A stretch of DNA of 64,000 nucleotides from Halorussus lipolyticus (GTDB lineage Archaea; Halobacteriota; Halobacteria; Halobacteriales; Haladaptataceae), in NCBI RefSeq assembly GCF_029338375.1, contig NZ_CP119804.1, positions 2,996,955-3,060,954 of the forward strand, read 5' to 3'. Within the stretch, counting starts at the first letter, position 1. The number at the start of each line of letters is the position of its first letter. The notes under the pieces were generated by a model, which did no database searches, was not told the DNA's origin, and was given only the letters and a program-made list of their open reading frames with translations. Position numbers and translations under genes: made by a program. Positions 1-8,497 of this stretch are shown here, piece after piece.

Positions 1-2019
1 GTGCATCAGGGTGGACTTCCCGGAGCCTGAAACCCCGGTAATCGCCGTGAACTGGCCGACCGGCAGGTCCACGTCGAGGTCCTTCAGATTGTGCTGGCGC
101 GCGCCGACGACGGTCAGACTGTCGTCGGTGTCGCGCCGGTCGTCGGGCACCGGAATCTGCTTTCTGCCCGCGAGGTAGTCGCCCGTGACCGACTCCTCGC
201 AGTCCTCTACCTCCTCGACGGTGCCCTGCACGACGACTTCGCCGCCGCGCTTGCCCGGACCCGGACCCATGTCGATGACGTTGTCGGCCCGGCGCATCGT
301 GGCCTCGTCGTGTTCGACCACCAGCAAGGTGTTGCCCAAGTCGCGCAGTTCTTCCAAGGTGTTCAGCAGTCGGTCGTTGTCGCGCTGGTGAAGGCCGATA
401 GATGGCTCGTCCAGCACGTAGAGGACCCCGACCAGCCCGGCCCCGATTTGGGTGGCGAGGCGGATACGCTGGCTCTCGCCGCCCGAGAGGGTCGCGGCCT
501 CGCGGTCCAGCGTCAGGTACTCCAGTCCGACCTCCTCCATGAACCCGAGGCGGGCGCGAATCTCTTTGAGAATCTCCTCGGCGATTTTGGTCTCGCGCTC
601 GTCCAACTTGGCTTCCAGACCCTCGAAGTGGTCCAAGGCGTCCCCGATGGACATCTCGTTGACCTCGGTGATTGAGGTGCCATCGACGTAGACCGACCGG
701 CTCTGGTCGTTGAGTCGCGTGCCGTCACAGACCGGACACTCCGTGACCGCCATGTACTCCTCGATGTGGTCGCGGGTGCTGTCCGAATCGGTCTCGACGT
801 ACCGGCGTTCGAGGTTGGGGATGACCCCCTCGAACTTCTCGTCTTTCTCGCGGGTGCCGTTCTTGGTCGTCCACTCGAAGTGGACCTGCTCGTCGGTGCC
901 CCAGACGAAGGCGTCTTGGATGTCCTCGGGCAGGTCCTCGAATGGGGTATCGACGCTCACGCCGAAGTGGTCGGCCACGTTGTCGAGTTGCCGGCGGTAG
1001 TACGTCCGGTTGTAGCTCCACGGCTCGAAGACGTGCTTGAGGGGTTTGGAAGTATCCTGAACCACGAGGTCCTCGTCCACTTCCTTGGTCTTGCCGATGC
1101 CCTCACACTCTGGACAGGCACCGTGGGGACTGTTGAACGAGAAACTCCGGGTCTCGATTTCTCTGAAGTCGATGCCGCAGTGAGTGCAGGCGAGGTCCTC
1201 GGAGAACTCGACCACGAGGCGGTCGTCCTCGTCGTCGTCAGCGAGGTCCCCTGTCGAACGGGCCTTCGCGCCGCCGAGTTCGGCGTCCTCGGGCGGGTCG
1301 GGCAGGACGACCTTCAGCGCGCCGTCGGCCTCTTCGAGGGCGGTCTCGACGCTGTCGGTGATTCGGCTTCTCGCTTCTTCGGACGCCTGCACTCGGTCCA
1401 CGATGACGTCGATGTCGTGGTCGTAGTTCTTGTCGAGGTCCGGCCTGTCGAGGGTCAGGTCGAACTCCTCGCCGTCCACCTCGACGCGGGAGTAGCCGTC
1501 CGAGACCAAATCGTCGAAGAGGTCCTCGAAGGCTCCCTTCTGGTCGCGGACGACCGGGGCGGCGATTTTCGCCTTGGTGCCCTCCGGGAGTTCGAGGACG
1601 CGCCGGACCATGTTCTGGGCGCTCTGCTCGCCGACCTCGCGGCCGCACTCGGGGCAGTGGGGCGTGCCGATGCGAGCGTAGAGCAGGCGGAAGTAGTCGT
1701 GGAGTTCGGTGACGGTGCCGACCGTCGAGCGGGGGTTGTTGGCGGCGTTCTTCTGGTCGATGGAGATGGCGGGCGACAGGCCCTCGACGTTCTCGACCTG
1801 CGGCTTGTCCATCTGGCCGAGGAAGTTGCGGGCGTAGGCCGACAGGCTCTCGATGTACCGGCGCTGGCCCTCGGCGTAGACCGTCTCGAAGGCGAGCGAC
1901 GACTTGCCGGACCCCGACAGCCCCGTCACCACGTTGAACTTCTCGCGGGGGATGGAGAGGTCGAGGTCCTTGAGGTTGTGCTCCTCCGCACCCTTCACGT
2001 CGATGTAGTCCTTGCTCAT
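1..2019 (-). CDS. uvrA: UvrABC excinuclease subunit A, 3' end cut by window
   Basis: UvrA is the damage-recognition ATPase of nucleotide excision repair; it dimerises, loads UvrB on damaged DNA and works in the cytoplasm. The visible 673 residues begin MSKDYIDVKGAEEHNLKDL. They hold the first Walker A (GLSGSGKSS, about residue 33), the zinc-binding cysteine pairs of the insertion domain (CGID and CPECEGIG), the first ABC signature LSGGESQR and Walker B VLDEPSIGLHQ. The sequence runs off the window inside the second Walker A (GVSGSGKST). The start ATG at 2019 matches the usual UvrA N-terminus. The second signature motif and C-terminus lie outside the window. Identification is very secure. Confidence 0.97.
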   Translation of the reverse strand, partial: MSKDYIDVKGAEEHNLKDLDLSIPREKFNVVTGLSGSGKSSLAFETVYAEGQRRYIESLSAYARNFLGQMDKPQVENVEGLSPAISIDQKNAANNPRSTVGTVTELHDYFRLLYARIGTPHCPECGREVGEQSAQNMVRRVLELPEGTKAKIAAPVVRDQKGAFEDLFDDLVSDGYSRVEVDGEEFDLTLDRPDLDKNYDHDIDVIVDRVQASEEARSRITDSVETALEEADGALKVVLPDPPEDAELGGAKARSTGDLADDDEDDRLVVEFSEDLACTHCGIDFREIETRSFSFNSPHGACPECEGIGKTKEVDEDLVVQDTSKPLKHVFEPWSYNRTYYRRQLDNVADHFGVSVDTPFEDLPEDIQDAFVWGTDEQVHFEWTTKNGTREKDEKFEGVIPNLERRYVETDSDSTRDHIEEYMAVTECPVCDGTRLNDQSRSVYVDGTSITEVNEMSIGDALDHFEGLEAKLDERETKIAEEILKEIRARLGFMEEVGLEYLTLDREAATLSGGESQRIRLATQIGAGLVGVLYVLDEPSIGLHQRDNDRLLNTLEELRDLGNTLLVVEHDEATMRRADNVIDMGPGPGKRGGEVVVQGTVEEVEDCEESVTGDYLAGRKQIPVPDDRRDTDDSLTVVGARQHNLKDLDVDLPVGQFTAITGVSGSGKSTLMH

Positions 2020-2324
2020 CGTTTTCGTGTGTCAGTAAGACGTTTCTTCGCGTGCTGTGCCGTCTCGTTCATCAACAGGTAACAGGGATTCAGGCCACTT
2101 AACGGGACTGTAATGCGATACGCTGTCACTTCCGACTGCCAGAAATTTCCCCGAAAAGAGACGTTCGCTGGGACCTCCCCGCCTGTGTGAAGGCCACGGT
2201 AATCGGCGATGCTCTACCCGAATTTGGGACCGGGGCGCGTCGCGCTGTTCGCGCCCGAGTAGGCCGCCCTTATCGAGCGTCCTCGCCGCGGGGCTTTTCA
2301 CCGCCATCGGCGTATTCGACGGGT
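2020..2324. other. Divergent intergenic region, uvrA / AI-2E permease
   Basis: About 305 bases lie between two divergent starts and should hold both promoters. The open frames across it code for basic, low-complexity peptides unlike halophilic proteins, so I see no gene here. No strong hairpin or repeat stands out. Confidence 0.5.
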
Positions 2325-3299
2325 ATGGATGCCGACAGGGCCTTCGCGCTCCTCCTGCTCGCGGTGTCGGTCTACGTCTCGTGGCTGGTGGTCTGGCCCT
2401 TCTTCACCTACGTCGCGCTCGCGGTGCTGTTGGCTTACGCGCTCTACCCGGTCCAGCGACGCCTCGCGCCCCGAATCGGGCCTCGGAAGTCCGCCGTGGT
2501 GCTGATGGTCGGTGCGACGGTGCTGTTCGTGCTTCCGCTCGTGCTTTTGCTCCGGACGGTCCTCGAACAGGCGCTGTCGGTCGCCGACCGCGTCCAGTCG
2601 GGCGACATCGACCTCGCGGTGTTCCAGCGGTTCCTCGAAACCGACCTCGGCGCGGACCTGCTGTCGGCGGTCCGGTCGGGCGCTGGCACCGCGCTACAGG
2701 AGATGACGGGCTTTCTCGGCGGCGTCTCGAACGTCGCGCTCGGGTTCACGATTCTGGGCTTTCTGCTGTACTACCTGCTGGTCGGGGGCGAGGAGGCCGT
2801 CGGGTGGTTCCGCGAGGTCACGCCCCTCGGTCCGGACGTGCAGGACGAACTGCTGGCGGAACTGAACCGCCTCACCTTCGCAGTGTTGGTCACGCAGGGC
2901 GTCATCGCGGTGGTGCAGGCGGTGTTGACCGGCCTCGCGCTCGCAGTCCTCGGGTTCTCGAACGTCGTCTTCTGGACCGTGGTGGCGGTCGTGTTGGGTT
3001 TGCTTCCCTTCGTCGGGTCGATGTTCATCTGGATTCCCGCGGCGGTTATCCTGTTGGCGAGCGGGGACCTCGTGGGTGGTGCCGGGTTGCTCCTCTACGG
3101 GTTCGGCGTGGTCAACCTCACCGACAACTACCTCCGACCGGTCATCGGCGGCCGGAGCGCGAATCTGAATCCGGGCCTGCTGGTGGTCGGCATCTTCGGC
3201 GGGTTGGTGGTGTTCGGCTTCACGGGCATCTTCGTCGGGCCAATCGTGCTGGGATTCACGAAGGCCGTGGTGAATGTAGTCGCAGACAAATATAAATAA
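2325..3299 (+). CDS. AI-2E family transporter (YdiK/PerM-like permease)
   Basis: This 324-residue polytopic membrane protein of the AI-2E/PerM family is a predicted permease; the substrate is unknown for most archaeal members. It has two N-terminal membrane segments (LLLAVSVYVSWLVVWPFF and the following stretch) and a central soluble region of about 80 residues. The C-terminal helices carry the family's glycine- and proline-rich end (NPGLLVVGIFGGLVVFGF, then GIFVGPIVLGFTKAVV). The ATG at 2325 puts the first helix at the N-terminus; the open frame upstream is not hydrophobic. The gene ends exactly where the DNA turns AT-rich, so the last few residues (ADKYK) may come from the neighbouring insertion. 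Family is secure, substrate is not. Confidence 0.9.
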   Translation: MDADRAFALLLLAVSVYVSWLVVWPFFTYVALAVLLAYALYPVQRRLAPRIGPRKSAVVLMVGATVLFVLPLVLLLRTVLEQALSVADRVQSGDIDLAVFQRFLETDLGADLLSAVRSGAGTALQEMTGFLGGVSNVALGFTILGFLLYYLLVGGEEAVGWFREVTPLGPDVQDELLAELNRLTFAVLVTQGVIAVVQAVLTGLALAVLGFSNVVFWTVVAVVLGLLPFVGSMFIWIPAAVILLASGDLVGGAGLLLYGFGVVNLTDNYLRPVIGGRSANLNPGLLVVGIFGGLVVFGFTGIFVGPIVLGFTKAVVNVVADKYK

Positions 3300-3361
3300 T
3301 GCTGGTATAATTAACACAAATGGCACAGATTTAGATTTTGTGATATATATATCATTCCATT

Positions 3362-3793
3362 TTAGTCTGGTAATTGAATACCTGAATCCGTTTCATCAAT
3401 ATTTGCCCAGACATCTCCACTCTCTTTCACTACAATCTCAAATTGTAAAGGACTACTCTTAACAGCATCTCCGTATGAATTAAAAGATGCTACTTCCCCA
3501 TTGTTGTGATTTTGGGAATAGACAGATAAACTGTATATTCCTGGATTTCCTTTAAAATCTTCAATAATCTCTATCTCTCCAGTAGCAGGTGCGACGTAGC
3601 TACCGACGACTGGGCGCTCTGTCGAGTCATTTTGAGGCGCATAAATTAAAGTTATTTCAAGCTGTTCGTTCTTGTGTGTATCAGAACGTATGAGTATTCT
3701 ATCAAGAGTTGCTAAGTCTTTGCCTTTATAAAGAGAATAGCTGGTGATTCCTGCGACACTCGCTCCCGCTATCAGAAATTCACGTCGTCGCAT
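3362..3793 (-). CDS. Tat-exported hypothetical protein
   Basis: I do not recognise this 143-residue protein. It starts MRRREFLIAGASVAGITSY, a compact twin-arginine signal followed by a hydrophobic stretch, so it is probably exported folded and anchored by, or cleaved after, the signal. There is no lipobox cysteine. The remainder is predicted beta-rich (repeated short hydrophobic strands such as LEITLIYAP, IYSLSVYSQ, LQFEIVVKE), consistent with an immunoglobulin-like surface domain. I chose the ATG at 3793 over an upstream ATG (3856) because it places the RR motif at the N-terminus. It lies in the AT-rich island, about 90 nt downstream of another Tat protein on the same strand. Confidence 0.6.
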   Translation of the reverse strand: MRRREFLIAGASVAGITSYSLYKGKDLATLDRILIRSDTHKNEQLEITLIYAPQNDSTERPVVGSYVAPATGEIEIIEDFKGNPGIYSLSVYSQNHNNGEVASFNSYGDAVKSSPLQFEIVVKESGDVWANIDETDSGIQLPD

Positions 3794-3885
3794 ATCTTCT
3801 GTCTTTGCTACGCGAAGAAAAAAGCTTTTGGCTACCCAACAACTCTGGAAAATCAAAAATGGTAGATGTAGCTAAGACGTTATTA

Positions 3886-4695
3886 CTACGTAGGTCCGTC
3901 GCAGCGGTCCGGATTGTTTACCGCACTTGATTCTTCGTGAGTTTCGTACTTTCCTTCCCAACCGTATTCAGACGGTGCGAAATTCCAGACTACTCCACCA
4001 CCGGAACTAACACCAAATCCTTTGAACTCCGTATCGTTCCAGGTATGGTGGTAGACTCCTCGGACAGCACGCTCCTGATCTGTTACCTTCTTTTTTAGCT
4101 TTCCACCACAAGCCCACGAAACGTCACAACCGATTGGACAGGCTTCTCTGTCCTTGTATTCCCAGTCAAGACCATTCAGTGCCGTGGTCTTTATTGAGCC
4201 GTTATCTGCACTACAGTACCAACGGTAATCAACAACGCGGAAGTGATCCTCATCCCAGGACAGGGTAATGTCGTCTGGTCCGTTCGCACCGACTGGTCCA
4301 GAGGTTTCATCAGCATCTATATCTACGTGGTAATCAACGTACATATAGTCGCTATCACAGCCTTCAGTTAGAGTCATGCTCGTAGACAGTTCAGATTTCT
4401 GGAAGTCCTGAGTCGAAACGTCGCCTCCTTTCTCTCCTGTAGGCATCTGAAATGTCCGATCTTCACGAGCAACTTTGAAGCCCTGTGAAGTAAGAAAACG
4501 AACAAACTTTTCTTGACTTCCAGTTTTCTCACGGATTTGCCGGGCTTGCTCAAAGGCTTTATCAAATGAGTCCTTCCGCTTCTTTTGAACTTCTTTTTTA
4601 GCGGCACCCAAAGCTGAACCTGCAAAACCTGTACTAGCGATTCCTGCGCCAAACGTCCGGAGTATATTCCTCCGACTTCTACTATTTCCTTTCAT
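3886..4695 (-). CDS. Tat-exported cysteine-containing hypothetical protein
   Basis: This 269-residue protein is of unknown function. It opens with a clear twin-arginine signal (SRSRRNILRTFGAGIASTG) and a charged helical stretch (about residues 32-75, KKEVQKKRKDSFDKAFEQAR). A mature region with several cysteines follows (EGCDSDY, WYCSADN, ACPIGCDVSWACGGK, DRCDGP). Tryptophans and paired cysteines suggest a disulfide-stabilised extracellular fold. Proteins of this general form, with an RR leader, coiled helix and Cys-rich beta domain, are common orphan secreted proteins in haloarchaea. It lies in the AT-rich island and has A/T-rich codons, suggesting transfer. No enzyme motif was found. Confidence 0.65.
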   Translation of the reverse strand: MKGNSRSRRNILRTFGAGIASTGFAGSALGAAKKEVQKKRKDSFDKAFEQARQIREKTGSQEKFVRFLTSQGFKVAREDRTFQMPTGEKGGDVSTQDFQKSELSTSMTLTEGCDSDYMYVDYHVDIDADETSGPVGANGPDDITLSWDEDHFRVVDYRWYCSADNGSIKTTALNGLDWEYKDREACPIGCDVSWACGGKLKKKVTDQERAVRGVYHHTWNDTEFKGFGVSSGGGVVWNFAPSEYGWEGKYETHEESSAVNNPDRCDGPT

Positions 4696-4888
4696 CTTAC
4701 TGCATCAACATATTTGTGGGTCAATAATTATACTTTTCTAACTCTATTTTATATAATATTTTTATTATTCTTTGAATGAATGAGTTCCACTCTCCGACGA
4801 CGAGTACACGGTCGTCCAGTCGCTGATTCGCAACAAGTACAAGGCCTACGACGGCGACGGGAACCTCGTCCTCCGGGGCAAGCAGAAG

Positions 4889-5332
4889 ATGTTCAAACTC
4901 AAAGAGGAGTTCCCGTTTCTCGACGCCGACGGGAACCCGGCGTTCACCGTCAAGGCCAGCGGCGTCCTCGACTTCGCGGGCGACTACGCGCTGGTTGACG
5001 ACCGGACCGACGAGACGGTGGTCGTGCTGGAACACCAGTTCACCCTGCTGGTGGACAAGTGGGCGCTCCGGGACCCCGACACCGGCGACCGCATCGCCGA
5101 AATCGCCTCCAAGAGCAAGGTGGTCTCGCTCCTGCGCCACCTCCACGAACTGTTCAGCCTGATTCCCCACGAGTACGAGATTACCGACAGCAACGGCGGC
5201 CACGTCGGCACTATCGACGGCCGGTTCTCGCTCAAGGACAAGTACGACGTGACCATCGACGACGACACCGATATCCCGAAAGAGGCCGTCGTCGCGGCCG
5301 CGATGGTCGTGGACGCTATCGAGGGAAACTAG
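4889..5332 (+). CDS. LURP-one-related (LOR) family protein, 5' end lost
   Basis: The first ATG gives 147 residues of the LURP-one/tubby-like beta-barrel family (FKLKEEFPFLDADGNPAF, FSLKDKYDVTID, then a C-terminal helix ending DAIEGN). The role of haloarchaeal members is unknown. The same frame stays open and homologous in style upstream to 4784 (LSDDEYTVVQSLIRNKYKAY, then DGDGNLVLRGKQK), but an in-frame TGA at 4781-4783 precedes it. No ATG, GTG or TTG occurs before 4889. The lost part coincides with the edge of the AT-rich island. The gene is therefore either a 5'-truncated pseudogene or expressed from the internal ATG without its first strands. Its stop overlaps the stop of the convergent YgfZ-like gene in the tetramer CTAG. 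Confidence 0.7.
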   Translation: MFKLKEEFPFLDADGNPAFTVKASGVLDFAGDYALVDDRTDETVVVLEHQFTLLVDKWALRDPDTGDRIAEIASKSKVVSLLRHLHELFSLIPHEYEITDSNGGHVGTIDGRFSLKDKYDVTIDDDTDIPKEAVVAAAMVVDAIEGN

Positions 5333-6465
5333 TATTCCGGAACTCTGGCCGACCGGTCGCTTCCCTCCACGAACGGCAGGGAAGCAATCTCGGCCGGGAC
5401 CTCCTCGCCGCCGACGCGGACCGCTAATTCAGCGTCTCCGCCTTCGTCCGCGCTCGCTTCCACGTCGAAGTCCACCGCGGCGAACGCGATTGGCTCCTCC
5501 CGGTCGGGACTCTCGACCGCCCGCGTCACCTCGCCGACCGACTCGTCGCCCCGGAAGACCGCCGCGCCGGAGTCCGGGACTTCTTCGGGGAGGAGGCCGA
5601 CCAGTCGCTGGCTCGGCTGTCCGCGGTTCTCGACGCGCGAGACGACTTCTTGCCCGACGAAACACCCCTTGTCGAAATCGACCGCGTTGCGCAGGCCGAC
5701 CACGTTCGGAATCCGGCCCGCCAACTCGGTCTCGAACAGGGGCGTCCCGGCTTCGAGGGTCAGCGACTCCCACGTCCGCCGGCCGAAGGGGGCGGCGTTC
5801 AGGCCCTGATTCAGGAGCGTGTCGAAGACGAGTTCCCCGTTCTGGCGCTCCATCCCGGTCTCGTTGACCGTGGCGTCGGTGGTGCAGACGACCTCGTAGC
5901 CCTCCTCGCCGGTCAGCGCGTCGGTCCGAATCACGGTGACGCCCACCTCGGCCATCCGACCGCGGACGAAGGATAGGTGGCCGTCCGGCGCGCTCGCGCC
6001 GTTGAGGACGCTGGCTATCTTCTCGGTCGCCTTCGGGCCGTGGACGCCGAACACCGCGAAGTCGTCGCTGGCGACGGAAATCTCGACGTTCTGGAGGAAC
6101 ACCTTGTCGCGCCACTCCGACGCGAGGTCGGCGGCCTCACCCGGCGGGACGAACAGCAGGAGTTGCTCGCCGGCGTTGTAGACGTACATGTCCAACTCGA
6201 TGCCGCCCTGCGGGTCGAGCAGGAGGGCGTAACACCCCTCGCCGTCGGCCTCGGGCACGTCGTTCGAGACCACGTTGTCCACGTAGTCCACTCGGTCCTC
6301 GCCCGTGACGACCACCACGCCGTAGGGCATCTCGGTGACGCCGACGACCTGCCGGACCGCGCCGTGAGCGCGCGCCGGTCGGCCGTAGTCCGCGGGAATC
6401 TTTCGCCCGCCCACGTCGGTCCACTCCGCCCCGAGGTCGTCCTGCTGGTCCTCGATGACTGTCAT
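5329..6465 (-). CDS. YgfZ/GcvT-like folate-binding protein
   Basis: This 378-residue protein belongs to the aminomethyltransferase-like (GcvT/YgfZ/COG0354) superfamily. The diagnostic YgfZ motif is present as DKGCFVGQEVVSR (about residue 265), including the conserved cysteine. YgfZ proteins bind tetrahydrofolate and assist assembly or repair of Fe-S clusters. That makes this role more likely than glycine cleavage, and no gcvH or gcvP genes lie nearby. The N-terminal half carries the GcvT fold (VVGVTEMPYGVVVVTGEDR, VSNDVPEADGEGCYALLLD). The start ATG at 6465 precedes an acidic N-terminus. It is convergent with the LOR-family gene and their stop codons overlap. Confidence 0.85.
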   Translation of the reverse strand: MTVIEDQQDDLGAEWTDVGGRKIPADYGRPARAHGAVRQVVGVTEMPYGVVVVTGEDRVDYVDNVVSNDVPEADGEGCYALLLDPQGGIELDMYVYNAGEQLLLFVPPGEAADLASEWRDKVFLQNVEISVASDDFAVFGVHGPKATEKIASVLNGASAPDGHLSFVRGRMAEVGVTVIRTDALTGEEGYEVVCTTDATVNETGMERQNGELVFDTLLNQGLNAAPFGRRTWESLTLEAGTPLFETELAGRIPNVVGLRNAVDFDKGCFVGQEVVSRVENRGQPSQRLVGLLPEEVPDSGAAVFRGDESVGEVTRAVESPDREEPIAFAAVDFDVEASADEGGDAELAVRVGGEEVPAEIASLPFVEGSDRSARVPEY

Positions 6466-6534
6466 TGCCTCGGGTTCGGGTCGGGACGGGGTTAAAGGGT
6501 GGGAATCCGAAAGGAGCGAGATTCTAGCTCGGGT

Positions 6535-6812
6535 TCATTTCGAGATTTTCCGGTCGGCGTGCGCTTGGTGGACCTTTTTGCTCGGCGCGCGCTGACCCGA
6601 CCCGAAGGAGTCGGGCCAACCGCGCGAGGTCGTCGGGAACGAAGTGACCGACTGCTCGGCAGACGCGGTTCGTCTGCCGGTGGACGGCGGCCGCGGATGT
6701 GGCCGCCGAGGTTGGGGAGGTACGAGGCTTGCGGTGGTGGTGCTGTCGCGGCGGGGTTGCGGTGCTGTGCGGAAGACGCCTTTGCCCACGTCTGAAGCTA
6801 GCTCTCGAACGG
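6535..6812 (-). repeat. Dispersed structured repeat, copy A
   Basis: Read on the minus strand, this stretch shares ordered blocks with the copy at 17.5-17.8 kb: a 14-base block AGAGCTAGCTTCAG, a block around GCGTCTNCCGCAC, a roughly 38-base block around the hairpin at 6658-6678, then CGACGACCTCGCGCGGTT and CAGCGCGCGCCG. The hairpin has a 7-bp stem GGCAGAC / GTCTGCC around loop GAACCGC. A second stem-loop follows, GTCGG / CCGAC around a CACTTCGTT loop. Short open frames here are basic and Arg/Pro-rich and look non-coding. The remaining gene-free DNA (6466-6534 and 6813-6942) is AT-rich toward the right, with ATATTTGTC repeated at 6845 and 6882. Confidence 0.7.
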
Positions 6813-6942
6813 TTTCCCTCTCGGTTCATTCAGCTCTCTCTCGAATATTTGTCACATATATAGATTATATTAATCACACATATATTTGTCTACAAATCAT
6901 TTTGAATCCTCTCTACCCAACAATCCCCAGAAAACACGCCCA

Positions 6943-7239
6943 CTAAAGCGGCAGGCGCTCGATAATCTTGTCCACGAACGAGGGTTCCTCGACCTCCTCG
7001 TCGGGGTCGGGAATCACTTGCTCGTCGGGGGTGATGAGCGTCCGGTGGTCGCCCTCGTTGGCAGAGATGAGGCCGTCGTCTTTCAGGTTAGCGAGCGCGG
7101 TTTCGAGTTCGTCGATGTCGGCGTCCACCCGCGAGCGAATCTCGAAGACCGTCATCCCGTCGTCGTTCCGGTCCACGAGCGCGTCGAGTACCGCGACTTC
7201 GACCTCCTCGCGGTCCCGATACTCCCGCTTTGCCTTCAT
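6943..7239 (-). CDS. Small winged-helix-like protein (DUF6432-type)
   Basis: This 98-residue acidic protein begins MKAKREYRDREEVEVAVLDA. The first 75 residues look like a winged helix-turn-helix: helices EVAVLDALVDR, MTVFEIRSRVD and IDELETALANLKDDGLI, followed by a wing with a short strand (RTLITP). The C-terminus is an acidic linker ending FVDKIIERLPL. I believe it matches a haloarchaeal family named DUF6432, but the name is from memory. It may act as a DNA-binding regulator. It is divergent from the PUA-domain gene, with about 110 nt between starts. Confidence 0.75.
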   Translation of the reverse strand: MKAKREYRDREEVEVAVLDALVDRNDDGMTVFEIRSRVDADIDELETALANLKDDGLISANEGDHRTLITPDEQVIPDPDEEVEEPSFVDKIIERLPL

Positions 7240-7319
7240 ACGTGGGAGTATGACCGGCGGGTTTTTACCTTTATCTGAAACCGGGGTCGTCGTGAACCCG
7301 GCCGTCTCGAAGGCGAGAG

Positions 7320-7326
7320 TATTAAG
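7320..7326 (+). promoter_or_regulatory. TATA-like box for PUA gene
   Basis: TATTAAG lies about 28 nt before the ATG at 7351. This is the spacing expected for a leaderless haloarchaeal transcript and supports the ATG over the in-frame GTG at 7345. Confidence 0.5.
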
Positions 7327-7350
7327 CCCCGAAGCGACAGACGTGTGGGT

Positions 7351-7830
7351 ATGGAAGTCAAATCTCGTCACCACCTGCGGAGCGACGAGGTGCGGGAAAT
7401 CGAAGACGCACTGGCCGACGGACTCGGCGTCGAGTTGAACGCCGACACCTACGAACTGGTCGAACTGGAGGACTCGGAGTTCGAACTCGTCCTCGTGGAC
7501 GGCGACCCCGCCGTCCTCTACTACGAGGAGGAACCCTTCTTGACGGTCCGCGGCGCGAACGAGTACCCGCCCCAGACGCGAGTCGTCACGGTGGACGCCG
7601 GCGCGGTCTCGTTCGTCAGCGACGGCGCGGACGTGATGCGCCCCGGCATCACCGAGGCCGACGAGGACATCTCGGCGGGCGACCTCGTGGCCATCGCCGA
7701 GGAGTCCCACGGCAAGGTGCTGGCTATCGGCCGCGCCCAGACCGAGGGGTCGGACATGGTGGGTAGCGAGGGCAAGGTGGTCTCGTCGGTCCACCACGTC
7801 GGCGACGAACTGTACGAGTTCAACGTCTAG
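7351..7830 (+). CDS. PUA-domain RNA-binding protein
   Basis: This 159-residue protein has an N-terminal alpha/beta domain (MEVKSRHHLRSDEVREIEDA) and a C-terminal PUA domain from about residue 75. The PUA domain shows the usual strands (TRVVTVDAGAVSFVSDGADV, VMRPGI, AGDLVAIAEESHGKVLAIGR). This architecture matches the archaeal MCT-1/DENR-related or pre-PUA family, which binds structured RNA such as tRNA or rRNA. The exact partner is unknown. It starts leaderless from a TATA-like box at 7320. The downstream T-run and hairpin at 7861-7884 probably end the transcript against the convergent membrane-protein gene. Confidence 0.85.
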   Translation: MEVKSRHHLRSDEVREIEDALADGLGVELNADTYELVELEDSEFELVLVDGDPAVLYYEEEPFLTVRGANEYPPQTRVVTVDAGAVSFVSDGADVMRPGITEADEDISAGDLVAIAEESHGKVLAIGRAQTEGSDMVGSEGKVVSSVHHVGDELYEFNV

Positions 7831-7860
7831 AGACGACTTTTTCCAACGCGACGCAACTCG

Positions 7861-7884
7861 CCACGGGCGAATTCCCTCCCGTGG
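7861..7884. terminator. Hairpin between convergent genes
   Basis: CCACGGG and CCCGTGG form a 7-bp perfect stem around a 10-base loop. It sits between the stop of the PUA gene (7830, followed by a TTTTT run at about 7838) and the stop of the convergent membrane gene (7894). Position suggests a bidirectional transcription end, but archaeal termination depends mainly on T-runs, so this is an inference. Confidence 0.4.
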
Positions 7885-7893
7885 TCCGCTCGC

Positions 7894-8493
7894 TCACGTT
7901 CGTTCGCTCGCGGTGTTACTTCTCTCCGGACTACTTCTTGTGGCGACCCACCACCCCAGCACTGCGATTCCCGCGCCGAGCAACACCCCCGGTCCGACCG
8001 GGACCACGGCCTCGTCGGGGACCACGCCGCCGACCGCGAGCGCCAGCGAGACGCCCAGTCCCGCCGGGAGCGCAATCGACAGCAGGAGGGCACCCGAGCG
8101 CGGCGGCACCTCGTCCCAGAGGAGTCCCGCGCCGAACCCGACCGCACCGACCAGCGCGAGGAAGTACGACCAGACTGAGAGCGTCCACCCGGTCAGGAGT
8201 CCACCAGCAACGTAGACCGCCGACCCCACGAGCGCGCCGAGAAGACCGGCGAAGACCACGACGAACCCCGCGGTCGTCACCCATCCCCACGCCGACTGCG
8301 TTCTCGCGTAGTAGCCAGCGAGGCCGACGAGGGTCAGCGCGAGGACCGCGGGCGTGAGGAGGTCGAGTCTCCCGTAGCCGAGCAGAGTGGTCCCTCGTCC
8401 GGCGGCAAACGAGGCGACGACCAGTCCCGCCCACGTCAGGCCGCCCGCCATCCCGGCGAGTCCTGCGAGGCGCGTTCGTTCGCGACTGAACAC
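7894..8493 (-). CDS. Six-helix membrane protein, unknown function
   Basis: This 199-residue protein has about six hydrophobic segments (for example GLTWAGLVVASFAAG, LLTPAVLALTLVGLAGYYA, GFVVVFAGLLGALVG, YFLALVGAVGFGAGLLW and a C-terminal pair). It resembles the many small DUF-type haloarchaeal membrane proteins; I cannot name its function. The start is GTG at 8493, only 4 nt after the stop of the DUF1028 gene upstream on the same strand, so the two are probably cotranscribed. The hydrophilic C-terminal tail is encoded by CGCTCACGTTCGTTCGCTC-type sequence that looks repetitive, so the end of the protein may be poorly conserved. Confidence 0.7.
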   Translation of the reverse strand: MFSRERTRLAGLAGMAGGLTWAGLVVASFAAGRGTTLLGYGRLDLLTPAVLALTLVGLAGYYARTQSAWGWVTTAGFVVVFAGLLGALVGSAVYVAGGLLTGWTLSVWSYFLALVGAVGFGAGLLWDEVPPRSGALLLSIALPAGLGVSLALAVGGVVPDEAVVPVGPGVLLGAGIAVLGWWVATRSSPERSNTASERT

Positions 8494-8497
8494 GGCG

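Larger units (their letters stand above)
3300..4783. other. AT-rich island, probably horizontally acquired
   Basis: Base composition changes abruptly at about 3285 and back at about 4783. In between, A/T runs are frequent, codons are A/T-ending and the encoded proteins are lysine- and asparagine-rich, unlike their neighbours. The island carries two Tat-exported proteins (3362-3793 and 3886-4695). Its right edge removes the start of the LURP-one-like gene. I see no integrase, transposase, terminal repeats or tRNA, so the mechanism of entry is unknown. Confidence 0.6.

Noticed and set aside
766..2082. Long plus-strand open frame opposite uvrA
   Set aside because: High-GC codon structure leaves antisense frames open; the minus strand encodes unmistakable UvrA.
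2032..2307. 91-codon minus-strand frame between uvrA and the AI-2E gene
   Set aside because: The product is basic and without motif, it overlaps both promoter regions, and it looks unlike the acidic proteins around it.
3285..4790. Insertion sequence or provirus at the AT-rich island
   Set aside because: No transposase, integrase, terminal inverted repeats or clear target duplication could be seen, so I only call an acquired island.
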